A stretch of 64,000 bases of DNA. Source: Chryseobacterium fluminis. GTDB taxonomy: Bacteria > Bacteroidota > Bacteroidia > Flavobacteriales > Weeksellaceae. The stretch covers positions 3,224,001-3,288,000 of the forward strand of contig NZ_CP111121.1 of NCBI RefSeq assembly GCF_026314945.1. The letters are read 5' to 3'. Under the pieces are notes generated by a model that was not told where the DNA came from, ran no database searches, and worked only from the letters and a program-made list of their open reading frames with translations. The position numbers and the translations under genes are program-made. Shown here one piece after another: positions 52,343 through 60,843 of the stretch (positions are counted from its first letter, which is position 1; each line of letters begins with the position of its first letter).

Positions 52343-54538
52343 ATGTCAACTTTAAGATTCAAAGCGTTAGAAACTTTACCATTCAAGGACTTTAGAAAGG
52401 ATAATTCTATTGAAGTTCCTGTAAAATTGTCAGAATTATTCTGTCAGAATGTTTTCTCGGAAGAAACCATGAGAGAATATTTAACGAAAGAAGCATTCCA
52501 GTCTATTCTGGATGCTATGAAAAAGGGAACTAAAATCCAGAGACACATTGCAGACCAGGTAGCAGTGGCTATGAAAGACTGGGCAATGAGCAAAGGAGTA
52601 ACACACTATACTCACTGGTTTCAGCCTTTGACAGGAACGACAGCAGAAAAGCACGATTCTTTCTTTACGCCGATAGAAGGGGGCAGAGCCATTGAAAGAT
52701 TCAGCGGAAACTTACTGATTCAGCAGGAACCGGATGCATCTTCCTTCCCGAACGGTGGGATCAGAAACACATTTGAAGCAAGAGGTTATACAGCCTGGGA
52801 TCCTACATCTCCGGCATTTATTATGGGAACTACATTGTGTATTCCTTCTATTTTTATCTCTTATACAGGAGAAACACTGGATTATAAAGCACCTCTTCTG
52901 AGAGCTTTGAACGCGGTAGACGAAGCGGCAACCCAGGTGATGCAGTATTTCGATAAAAACGTAACGAAAGTAACGCCTACTTTAGGGTGGGAACAAGAAT
53001 ATTTCCTGGTGGATTCAGCATTATTCCAGTCTCGTCCGGATCTCGTGCTTACCGGGAAAACTTTGCTGGGACACTCTCCTGCTAAAGGACAGCAGTTAGA
53101 CGATCACTATTTCGGTTCTATTCCTACAAGAGTCATGAATTTCATGAAAGAGCTGGAAATCGAATGTATGAAATTGGGTATTCCGGTAACAACAAGACAC
53201 AACGAGGTGGCTCCTAACCAATTTGAGCTGGCTCCGATGTTTGAGGAAGTAAATGTAGCTGTAGACCACAATTCTCTTTTGATGGATATTATGGCAAGAA
53301 TTGCGCACAGACATCATTTCCATATTTTATTCCACGAAAAACCATTCGCAGGAGTAAACGGAAGCGGGAAACACAACAACTGGTCTTTAGCAACGGATAC
53401 AGGTGAAAACCTTTTAAGCCCGGGGAAAAATCCTAAGAAAAACTTACAGTTCTTAACATTCTTTGTAAATACCATTAAAGCGGTTCACGAATATGCCGAT
53501 CTTTTAAGAGCAAGTATCGCTTCTGCGAGCAACGACCACAGATTAGGGGCCAACGAAGCACCACCGGCAATTATTTCGGTATTTATCGGAAGTCAGTTGT
53601 TCAGAGTGTTGGAAGAGCTTGAAAAAGTAACGGAAGGAAAGCTTTCACCGGACGAAAAAACAGATTTAAAATTAAATGTAGTTGGAAAAATTCCTGAAAT
53701 CCTGTTGGACAACACCGACAGAAACAGAACTTCTCCATTTGCGTTTACAGGAAATAAATTTGAGATCAGAGCGGTAGGTTCTTCTGCCAACTGTGCAGAA
53801 TCGATGACGGTAATGAATACCATCGCTGCAAAACAGTTAAACGATTTCAAAAAAGAAGTTGATGCTTTAATTGAGAAAGGGCTTAAAAAAGATGAAGCCA
53901 TTTTCAATGTATTGAGAGAATACATCAAGCAGTGTAAAAACATCATGTTTGAAGGAGACGGATATTCTGATGACTGGGCTCTGGAAGCTGAAAAAAGAGG
54001 GTTAAACAATCTGAAAACCACTCCTGAAGCGCTTAAGCAGGAAATGGATCAGAAATTCGTTGACTTATACGAAGAGATGGGAATTTTTAACCACAGAGAA
54101 GTTGAAGCCAGAAACGAAATCAAATTAGAAAAATATTCTACAGTTATTGATATTGAAGCAAGAGTTTTAAGTGATATCGCAAGAAACCACATTATTCCTT
54201 CTGCTTTAAAGTATCAGAACAGATTAATTGAAAACGTAAAAGGTCTTAAGGAAATTTTCGGAGATCAAGAATTCAGGACTTTGGCGAAAGAGCAGATGAG
54301 CTTAATTTCCCATATTTCTGAAAATGTTTCTAAAATTAAATTAGGGGTTGAAGATCTTATTCAAGCCAGAGAAACCGCAAAAGCTGTATCTGAAAGTCAG
54401 GAGCAGGCAGAAGCATACTGTAACGAAGTAAAACCTTTATTTGATATCATCAGAGAGGCGTCCGACGATCTTGAAATGATGGTGGATGATGAGCTTTGGC
54501 CGATGACAAAATACAGAGAAATGTTGTTTACAAAATAA
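52343..54538 (+). CDS. glnN: Glutamine synthetase type III
   Basis: 731 aa, the long GSIII form common in Bacteroidota. N-terminus RFKALETLPFKDF; catalytic part shows TPTLGWEQEYFLVD, TTRHNEVAPNQFELAP, KPFAGVNGSGKHNNWSL (ATP/Glu site) and NDHRLGANEAPPA, and DRNRTSPFAFTGNKFEIRAVG. Makes glutamine from glutamate and ammonia. Single gene with own promoter and terminator. Confidence 0.97.
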   Translation: MSTLRFKALETLPFKDFRKDNSIEVPVKLSELFCQNVFSEETMREYLTKEAFQSILDAMKKGTKIQRHIADQVAVAMKDWAMSKGVTHYTHWFQPLTGTTAEKHDSFFTPIEGGRAIERFSGNLLIQQEPDASSFPNGGIRNTFEARGYTAWDPTSPAFIMGTTLCIPSIFISYTGETLDYKAPLLRALNAVDEAATQVMQYFDKNVTKVTPTLGWEQEYFLVDSALFQSRPDLVLTGKTLLGHSPAKGQQLDDHYFGSIPTRVMNFMKELEIECMKLGIPVTTRHNEVAPNQFELAPMFEEVNVAVDHNSLLMDIMARIAHRHHFHILFHEKPFAGVNGSGKHNNWSLATDTGENLLSPGKNPKKNLQFLTFFVNTIKAVHEYADLLRASIASASNDHRLGANEAPPAIISVFIGSQLFRVLEELEKVTEGKLSPDEKTDLKLNVVGKIPEILLDNTDRNRTSPFAFTGNKFEIRAVGSSANCAESMTVMNTIAAKQLNDFKKEVDALIEKGLKKDEAIFNVLREYIKQCKNIMFEGDGYSDDWALEAEKRGLNNLKTTPEALKQEMDQKFVDLYEEMGIFNHREVEARNEIKLEKYSTVIDIEARVLSDIARNHIIPSALKYQNRLIENVKGLKEIFGDQEFRTLAKEQMSLISHISENVSKIKLGVEDLIQARETAKAVSESQEQAEAYCNEVKPLFDIIREASDDLEMMVDDELWPMTKYREMLFTK

Positions 54539-54562
54539 CATTTGTAAAGTTCCATATTGGTG

Positions 54563-54598
54563 AAACTCTCCGATTTTATCGGGGAGTTTTTATTTTTT
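54563..54598 (+). terminator. Terminator of glnN
   Basis: 12-bp stem (54563-54574 with 54578-54589, one U-G pair) with a 3-nt loop and a long T-rich tail. Confidence 0.85.
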
Positions 54599-54785
54599 CT
54601 TATCAGCTTGTTTGTACTGGCTTTGCTAGCTGAGGAATAAATTAATTGAATATTGGATGATCAGATTACCAAATTGATTGAAATTAAATATGAAAAGTAT
54701 ACTGATTAATAAAAAGTAGAACTTCAAAAAAAGTTTAATACGGCTAATGTTTTGTAGAAAAAATGGTTTTGAATTTATTTATCGT

Positions 54786-54829
54786 AGGCCGGCCCTATAA
54801 TACTATTATTATTGGGCCTTTTATTTTTT
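54786..54829 (+). terminator. Orphan plus-strand terminator-like hairpin
   Basis: GGCCC/GGGCC outer stem (54791-54795, 54814-54818) with an AT-rich inner stem and a T-rich tail on the plus strand. glnN already has a terminator 190 nt upstream, so no known transcript needs it. It overlaps the stop codon of the convergent dehydratase gene. Confidence 0.45.
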
Positions 54830-55468
54830 AGAAATAATTATAAACTTGGTTTTATTATTTTTATCATCCTGAATATCTGTGTAAATAACTTTCAGTTTGT
54901 ATAATTTTGCTGCTTCGGAATTGGCAATTGCCGCCGCTTTTTCTTCGGGATGTTCTGACACCCATTTCGCCGCTGCGGAAGTAGAAGAATATTCTATTCT
55001 GGGAATAACGGGATAAAGGCTGTCAAGAAAGTGTCTTGACTGCCTTAGAGCCTGTGGATGAGAATAGATCTTTCTAACAGCTACTGTGCCGGGAACAATC
55101 ATTAAGTTTTGAGATATCGGGAGTTCTACCGAATCTTCTATCTTTAAATCTGAAAATTCTTTCAGTGCCCTTTCAGTGGCTAAAACGACGCCTCCTATTG
55201 AATTTTTTAAAGGAACAACTGCTTTTTCCACGCTTCCTGAACGTACAGAAACAAAACAATCTTCAATGCTGTTTTGAAAAACCAAAATTTGTGATGGAAA
55301 TTTCTTTCCTGCTGCCTGATGAGTGAACGATCCCATAGGGCCCAGGCAAGCTATTTTTTTTGTATAAAAACTTTTGTTTGATATACATGCGCAGAGAAGA
55401 AGACTTACAAACAGGATAAATCCTGTTAGATACTGTATTGATTTAATTCTTATTGTGTTTTTTTTCAT
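54821..55468 (-). CDS. Exported prephenate dehydratase-domain lipoprotein
   Basis: 215 aa from the ATG at 55466-55468. Residues 1-28 form a signal with basic start, hydrophobic core (YLTGFILFVSLLLCAC) and lipobox LCAC (Cys28). The rest is a prephenate dehydratase catalytic domain: CLGPMGSFTHQAA, VVPLKNSIGGVVLATERAL, SQNLMIVPG, SHPQALRQSRHFL, and a final NNKTKFIII where the family usually has TRF. No ACT regulatory domain. A membrane-anchored, non-cytosolic version of this Phe-synthesis enzyme is unusual; a ligand-binding role is an alternative. The next gene leftward is glnN, convergent. Confidence 0.8.
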   Translation of the reverse strand: MKKNTIRIKSIQYLTGFILFVSLLLCACISNKSFYTKKIACLGPMGSFTHQAAGKKFPSQILVFQNSIEDCFVSVRSGSVEKAVVPLKNSIGGVVLATERALKEFSDLKIEDSVELPISQNLMIVPGTVAVRKIYSHPQALRQSRHFLDSLYPVIPRIEYSSTSAAAKWVSEHPEEKAAAIANSEAAKLYKLKVIYTDIQDDKNNKTKFIIISKK

Positions 55469-55754
55469 AATAAATGGGAATATTAAGATTATTGATGATG
55501 TTTTAATTAATTTCAATAAACACTCTTCCTGATGTCTTTGCTCATAATGGTTTATACATGACAGAATATTGCTGGAAACAACAAACAGCAGAAATTTTAA
55601 AAGTACCTCATCATTCGTTTTTTTAAAATTAAACTAATTAATTGAGTTTTTAATGAAGCTTTAATATATCTGCCTTATAGGTCTGAGTTTTAATAACCGG
55701 GTTAGAGTTCTGTTTAAAATATTATGAAATTTATCCGCTTTTTTTTGAAAGAAT
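55469..55754. other. Intergenic region upstream of the dehydratase-like lipoprotein
   Basis: About 286 nt, AT-rich, no gene. No convincing terminator for the repressor gene or promoter for the lipoprotein gene was found. Confidence 0.4.
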
Positions 55755-56528
55755 TCAATGTGGCGGAAGTTTATTACTTAATTTTTCAATATCTTTTCTT
55801 AATTCCAGAAACAGGTCTTTCAGATTATAATTTTCAAGCTGGTCGGGTTCAAAGTCTTCAGGAAAAATTCCGGATGCGTACTGCCATATTTCTACAACTT
55901 CTCCCAAAGAAATATCGTAAGGCTTATAAAATGAATTATCAGCAGCTACAGTGATCGACTTTTTCTTTTTGGCTTTCAGTCTTTTATAGGAAATACCGTC
56001 ATTGAGGGTTACAAAAACATAGCTTTTATTCACCTTCAGTTCCTCTGTATTTTCAACATATTTTCCGATAATGTAGGATCCGTCTTTGAAAGGAGGCATG
56101 GAGTCACCCTGAGCAGGAAATGCCCTGTATTTTCCATTCGTTAAAAACGGTAATGAGATTCTCTGCAGGTTTTCAATGTATTCCGGATCACTGTAACCGG
56201 ACAAATATCCCATAGATGCTTTCTGGGGAACAATTTCAATACTGTTGTTTCCCAGCCTGTCGACCACTACCGGTAATACGATTCTGTTGTCAGGAAGTTT
56301 CAGGATATCCTCAAGTGGGTATTTTCGGATATCCACGGTAAGAAGCAGATCAATACTTACATTAAAATACTTCGAAATTTTAATTAAAACTTCGTACGGT
56401 GCTTCTGAACGTCCATCTTCATATTTTGAATACCGAACCCTGCTCATCAAAATTTCATCCGCGAGTTCTTTCTGGGATATATTTTTCTGAGCTCTTAAAA
56501 ACCTGATGTTATCTGAGAAAATTGACAT
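55755..56528 (-). CDS. S24/LexA-like repressor with XRE helix-turn-helix
   Basis: 257 aa from the ATG at 56526-56528. N-terminal XRE-type HTH (IRFLRAQKNISQKELADEI, ~8-60), then a S24 self-cleavage domain with nucleophile Ser143 (GDSMPPFKDG) and Lys182 (SYKRLK). The cleavage region QKASMGYLSGYSDPEYI has Met106-Gly107 where relatives usually show Ala-Gly. It diverges from dinB; two matching palindromes lie between the starts, so it probably represses itself and the polymerase operon until DNA damage triggers self-cleavage (inference from the family). Confidence 0.88.
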   Translation of the reverse strand: MSIFSDNIRFLRAQKNISQKELADEILMSRVRYSKYEDGRSEAPYEVLIKISKYFNVSIDLLLTVDIRKYPLEDILKLPDNRIVLPVVVDRLGNNSIEIVPQKASMGYLSGYSDPEYIENLQRISLPFLTNGKYRAFPAQGDSMPPFKDGSYIIGKYVENTEELKVNKSYVFVTLNDGISYKRLKAKKKKSITVAADNSFYKPYDISLGEVVEIWQYASGIFPEDFEPDQLENYNLKDLFLELRKDIEKLSNKLPPH

Positions 56529-56545
56529 TGATACAAATTGTATCA
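56529..56545. promoter_or_regulatory. Operator 1 for the S24 repressor
   Basis: Perfect 8+1+8 palindrome TGATACAA-A-TTGTATCA. It lies between the repressor's own -7 box (56547-56554, minus strand TATATTTG) and its start codon, covering the transcription start. Confidence 0.85.
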
Positions 56546-56546
56546 G

Positions 56547-56554
56547 CAAATATA
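56547..56554 (-). promoter_or_regulatory. -7 promoter box of the S24 repressor gene
   Basis: Minus strand reads TATATTTG, 18 nt before the start codon, between the two operators. Confidence 0.55.
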
Positions 56555-56561
56555 TGAAAAA

Positions 56562-56585
56562 TGATACAGTTTGTATCTAATTTTG
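56562..56585 (+). promoter_or_regulatory. Operator 2 and -7 box of dinB
   Basis: Imperfect palindrome TGATACAG-T-TTGTATCT at 56562-56578 shares the GATACA/TGTATC core with operator 1. Its last base is the first base of the -7 box TAATTTTG (56578-56585). Repressor bound here would block the polymerase operon. Confidence 0.85.
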
Positions 56586-56589
56586 TAAA

Positions 56590-57738
56590 GTGAACCGAGC
56601 AATTGTACATATGGACCTGGATACATTTTTTGTATCCTGCGAGAGGCGTAATGACGAGCGGCTTGACGGGATTCCCCTGATTATAGGAGGCGGAGACCGT
56701 GGAGTCGTTGCTTCCTGTTCTTATGAAGCACGGAAATTCGGAGTCCGGTCGGCCATGCCCATCCGGATGGCGCTCAGATTGTGTCCGGAGGCCAAAGTGA
56801 TCCGGGGTGATCATGAACTTTATTCCAATTTATCTCATACCGTTACCGAAATTATTCAGGAAAAAGTTCCCGTCATGGAAAAAGCAAGTATCGATGAATT
56901 TTATCTGGATCTTTCCGGAATGGATAAGTTTTTCGGCTGTTATCAGTGGACGCAGGAAATTGCGGCTGCAGTGACCAAAGAAACGGGGCTGCCGATAAGT
57001 TTTGCCTTATCCACGAACAAAACGGTTTCGAAGATCGGAACAGGGGAATCTAAACCGGTGGGAAGGCTGGAAATTAAGGAAATGGAAGTTCAGCCTTTCT
57101 TGAATCCACTATCCATCAAAAAGATTCCGATGGTAGGGGATAAGACGTTCCATCTGCTGTCACGGATGGGAATTCGTGCCATTCATACTTTAGCGGAAAT
57201 GCCGGTGCAGGTCCTGCAGCAGATGATCGGGGTGAATGGTCAGGAACTGTGGAAAAAAGCAAATGGCATCGATGAAAATCCTGTGATTCCCTATTCGGAA
57301 CGAAAGTCGATTTCAACAGAGAAGACCTTTACGAATGATACGATGGATATGCCAGAGCTCAGAAGACTCATCTCGGGAATGGCAGAACAGCTGGCTTATC
57401 AGTTAAGACAGGAGAAATGGCTGACTTCTACGGTCGTTGTAAAGATCCGTTATGCCAATTTTGATACGGAAACCAAACAGCATAAAGTTGCCTATACTTC
57501 AGCTGATCATACCTTGTCAAGGGTGGCACTGGAACTCTTCAGTAAAGTGTATACAAGAAGAATGCGGCTGAGGCTGGTAGGGCTGCGTTTCACAGGGCTT
57601 GTGCATGGTCATCATCAGATGAACCTGTTTGAAGATACGGAAGAACAGATGAGTTTATACCAGACGATGGATTATCTGAAGAACAGGTTTGGTACTGATG
57701 CAGTCGGCAGGGCATCCGGTTTTGATTTTGGAAAATAA
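56590..57738 (+). CDS. dinB: Y-family DNA polymerase IV
   Basis: 382 aa from a GTG start at 56590, only 4 nt past the -7 box, so the mRNA is leaderless or nearly so. The GTG is needed because the first beta-strand RAIVHMDLDTFF must be complete. Active-site acids: Asp in MDLD and SIDEFYLDLSG are intact, so it should be catalytic, unlike ImuB. Little-finger domain ends with the clamp-binding motif QMNLF (343-347). Performs translesion synthesis; first gene of dinB-dnaE-alkB under the S24 operator. Confidence 0.94.
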   Translation: MNRAIVHMDLDTFFVSCERRNDERLDGIPLIIGGGDRGVVASCSYEARKFGVRSAMPIRMALRLCPEAKVIRGDHELYSNLSHTVTEIIQEKVPVMEKASIDEFYLDLSGMDKFFGCYQWTQEIAAAVTKETGLPISFALSTNKTVSKIGTGESKPVGRLEIKEMEVQPFLNPLSIKKIPMVGDKTFHLLSRMGIRAIHTLAEMPVQVLQQMIGVNGQELWKKANGIDENPVIPYSERKSISTEKTFTNDTMDMPELRRLISGMAEQLAYQLRQEKWLTSTVVVKIRYANFDTETKQHKVAYTSADHTLSRVALELFSKVYTRRMRLRLVGLRFTGLVHGHHQMNLFEDTEEQMSLYQTMDYLKNRFGTDAVGRASGFDFGK

Positions 57739-57756
57739 CGTGTAAACCTTTCTCAT

Positions 57757-60700
57757 ATGTTTTTAAATTGTCATTCCTTTCACAGCCTCCGTTACGGAGC
57801 TTTATCGGTAGAAAAACTGGTGCAGCAGGCGGAGGCGCTGGGTATTAAAGAATTAGTGCTGACGGATATCAATACGGTTACCGCGATTTATGATTTCAAG
57901 AAAGTGTGCGAAGGAAAAGGAATTAAACCCATCGCAGGAATGGAAGTCAGAAAAGAGAGCAGATTACTTTATATTGCCATTGCAAAAGAATTTTCAGGGA
58001 TCGGTGAGGTCAATACAATAATTACGGCACACAACCGTAATGAAGAAGAACTTTCTGAAGCAGCTCCTGAATTTAAAAACGTTTTTGTGATCTACCCGTT
58101 ACACAATATTCCGGAGCGCTTAAGAGAAAATGAATTCATAGGAATCCGCGAAGAAGAGCTGAATCTTCTGGTGCGTCCCGAGCTTAAAAAAAGGATTTCT
58201 GAAATGGTTGTTCTGCATCCTGTTACCTTCAGTACGAAAGAAGAATACAACCTGCACAGGATTTTGAGAGCGATCGATAATAATACGATTATTTCAAAGC
58301 TTGCCGAAGGAAATCTCTGTCGCAAGTCGGAGTATTTTAAATCCGAAAAAGAGATGATTCATACCTTTCAGCACCATCCGGAGATTATTCGGAATACCCG
58401 GTTTATTTTAAACCAATGCCATTTTGAATTTACCTATAAAGAGAAAGGAAGCACAGAAAATAAGAATAAAAAATATTATACCCAATCCCGGGAAGAAGAT
58501 ATAGAACTGTTGACCAGGCTTGCCTACGAAGGTCTGGAGAAAAGATATGGTACAAACGAAACGGCAAGATTAAGAGTTGAAACTGAATTAAAAGTAATAA
58601 GTGACCTTAATTTCTCTGCCTATTTTTTGATTACATGGGATATTGTTCAGCATAGCAACAGGATGGGATTTATGCATGTGGGAAGAGGAAGCGGGGCCAA
58701 TTCCATTGTGAGTTATTGCCTGGGAATCACAGATATCTGTCCGGTGGAACTTGATCTTTATTTTGAACGCTTTCTGAATCTCAACCGTACCTCACCTCCT
58801 GATTTTGACCTCGACTGGAGCTGGCAGGACCGCGATGCCATTCTTAAATATGTTTTTGAAAAATACGGAAAAGAACATGTGGCATTCTGTGGAACCAATG
58901 TAGAATTTAAGTACCGGTCAATTTTCAGGGAAGTGGGAAAAGCCTTCGGGCTTCCGAAAGAAGAGCTCGATATGCTGGCGACAAAACCACCGGAAACGCA
59001 TTATTCTGATAAAATCATAAAATCGGTGTATAAATATGGGAAGCTTCTGGAAAAATATCCGAACCAGCGGAGTATGCACGCCTGCGGCATTCTGATCTCT
59101 GAAGATCCCATTACCAATTTTACCGCTTTAGAAAGGCCCCCGAAGGGATTCCCGATTGCCCAGTTTGATATGGATGTGGCGGAAGACATTGGTCTTGAAA
59201 AATTTGATATTCTTTCTCAGAGAGGGTTGGGAACCATACAGGATACTGTAGATCTGATCAGAAAAACAAGAGGAATTGATGTTGATATCCGCGATACAAG
59301 GCTTTCCAAAGATGAAAAAAAAGCCAATGAATATTTAGCCATAGGGAAAACAATCGGATGCTTTTATATAGAATCACCGGCCATGCGCGGACTACTCAGA
59401 AGATTAAAATGTGACAATTACAGGATACTGGTTGCCGCTTCCTCTATTATCAGACCGGGAGTGGCCCAGAGTGGCATGATGCGGGAATACATCTTCAGGC
59501 ATAATCATCCGGATCAGTTTCAGTATTTCCACCCCATATTTGAGGAGCATCTGAAAGAGACCTATGGCATTATGGTCTATCAGGAAGATGTGATTAAAAT
59601 TGCCCAGTATTTCGGAAATCTGTCTCTGGCTGACGGAGATATTCTGCGGAGAGCAATGAGTGGAAAAGGCCGCTCCATTAAAAAACTTCGGGAAGTAAAA
59701 GCTAATTTTTTTAAATCCTGTACCGACAAAGGGCATTCGCTTCAGTTAACAGCCGAAGCATTCCGGCAAATAGAATCTTTCGCAGGGTACTCTTTCTGTA
59801 AGGCACATTCGGCATCGTATGCAGTAGAAAGCTATCAGAGTCTATACCTGAAGGTCTATTATCCTTTGGAATTTATGGTTTCGGTGATCAATAACCAGGG
59901 AGGATTTTACCGGACCGAAGTCTATATTCATGAAGCAAGAATGTCGGGAGGCAATATCCGGGTTCCGTGTGTCAATTCCAGTGATCTTCAGACAACACTA
60001 AAAGGAAAAGAGATCTTTTTGGGGCTGATGCTCCTGGAAGGCCTGGAGACCAAAATTGCGCACGGAATTGTTGAGGAACGGGAAAGAAACGGGGCTTATT
60101 CCTCTTTACAGGACTTTATTAAACGTGTTCCTGTCGGTATTGAAACCATACAGATCCTGATTTTTATCGGGGCATTCGGATTTACGGATAAACCTAAAAA
60201 TGAACTCCTGGTGGAAGCCAGAATACTGCTGGTAAATTTCAAACCTGAAAACAGGGGACTTATGTTGATTCAGGAGCCCGTTCAGGAATTTCGGCTTCCT
60301 GAGTTAAAAAGAGAAAAGTTTGAGGATGCTTTTGATGAAATCGAACTGATAGGCTTTCCGGTTTCATGCAGCCCGTTTGATCTGTTGCAGACCCAATACA
60401 GAGGCTCGGTTTTTGTGAAAGATCTGTTGAGGTTCCATAAAAAACAGGTAAAGATGATGGCCTATCTGATTTCCAGAAAACATGTGCCGACTAAGAAAGG
60501 CGAGATGTATTTCGGAACCTGGATTGATGCGGACGGTGATTATTTTGATACGGCCCACTTTCCGGATAGCCTGAAACAATATGATTTTCAGGGTGGAGGA
60601 TGCTACTTACTTTTAGGAACGGTAGAAGTAGATTATCATTTTCCGACCATTACCATTCATAAGATGGCGAAGATGCCCATGATCCCGGATCCCCGGTATG

Positions 60701-60822
60701 CTTACGATAAAGAAAAGCAATATGATATTCACCGGCAGATTAAGGAAGATGTAAGCATGACTAATAGAAAACCCTATCCTCAGGCCCATGAGATCGGATT
60801 GCCACGATATAAGATAGAATAG
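57757..60822 (+). CDS. DNA polymerase III alpha subunit, DnaE2/ImuC-like
   Basis: 1021 aa, shorter than a replicative DnaE and in the range of error-prone DnaE2. N-terminal PHP domain (CHSFHSLRYGALSVEKLV), C-family palm with catalytic acids Asp349/Asp351 (PDFDLD), fingers with SMHACGIL and YQEDVIKIA, and SFCKAHSASYAVESYQ; C-terminal OB-fold region. Starts 18 nt after dinB and ends 21 nt before alkB, so it belongs to the damage-response operon. ImuA/ImuB are absent here; DinB may take ImuB's role (inference). Confidence 0.9.
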   Translation: MFLNCHSFHSLRYGALSVEKLVQQAEALGIKELVLTDINTVTAIYDFKKVCEGKGIKPIAGMEVRKESRLLYIAIAKEFSGIGEVNTIITAHNRNEEELSEAAPEFKNVFVIYPLHNIPERLRENEFIGIREEELNLLVRPELKKRISEMVVLHPVTFSTKEEYNLHRILRAIDNNTIISKLAEGNLCRKSEYFKSEKEMIHTFQHHPEIIRNTRFILNQCHFEFTYKEKGSTENKNKKYYTQSREEDIELLTRLAYEGLEKRYGTNETARLRVETELKVISDLNFSAYFLITWDIVQHSNRMGFMHVGRGSGANSIVSYCLGITDICPVELDLYFERFLNLNRTSPPDFDLDWSWQDRDAILKYVFEKYGKEHVAFCGTNVEFKYRSIFREVGKAFGLPKEELDMLATKPPETHYSDKIIKSVYKYGKLLEKYPNQRSMHACGILISEDPITNFTALERPPKGFPIAQFDMDVAEDIGLEKFDILSQRGLGTIQDTVDLIRKTRGIDVDIRDTRLSKDEKKANEYLAIGKTIGCFYIESPAMRGLLRRLKCDNYRILVAASSIIRPGVAQSGMMREYIFRHNHPDQFQYFHPIFEEHLKETYGIMVYQEDVIKIAQYFGNLSLADGDILRRAMSGKGRSIKKLREVKANFFKSCTDKGHSLQLTAEAFRQIESFAGYSFCKAHSASYAVESYQSLYLKVYYPLEFMVSVINNQGGFYRTEVYIHEARMSGGNIRVPCVNSSDLQTTLKGKEIFLGLMLLEGLETKIAHGIVEERERNGAYSSLQDFIKRVPVGIETIQILIFIGAFGFTDKPKNELLVEARILLVNFKPENRGLMLIQEPVQEFRLPELKREKFEDAFDEIELIGFPVSCSPFDLLQTQYRGSVFVKDLLRFHKKQVKMMAYLISRKHVPTKKGEMYFGTWIDADGDYFDTAHFPDSLKQYDFQGGGCYLLLGTVEVDYHFPTITIHKMAKMPMIPDPRYAYDKEKQYDIHRQIKEDVSMTNRKPYPQAHEIGLPRYKIE

Positions 60823-60843
60823 CAGTTAAATTTAAATAATAAA

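Noticed and set aside
55724..55954. 76-codon plus-strand frame
   Set aside because: Antisense to the C-terminus of the S24 repressor and with no independent support.
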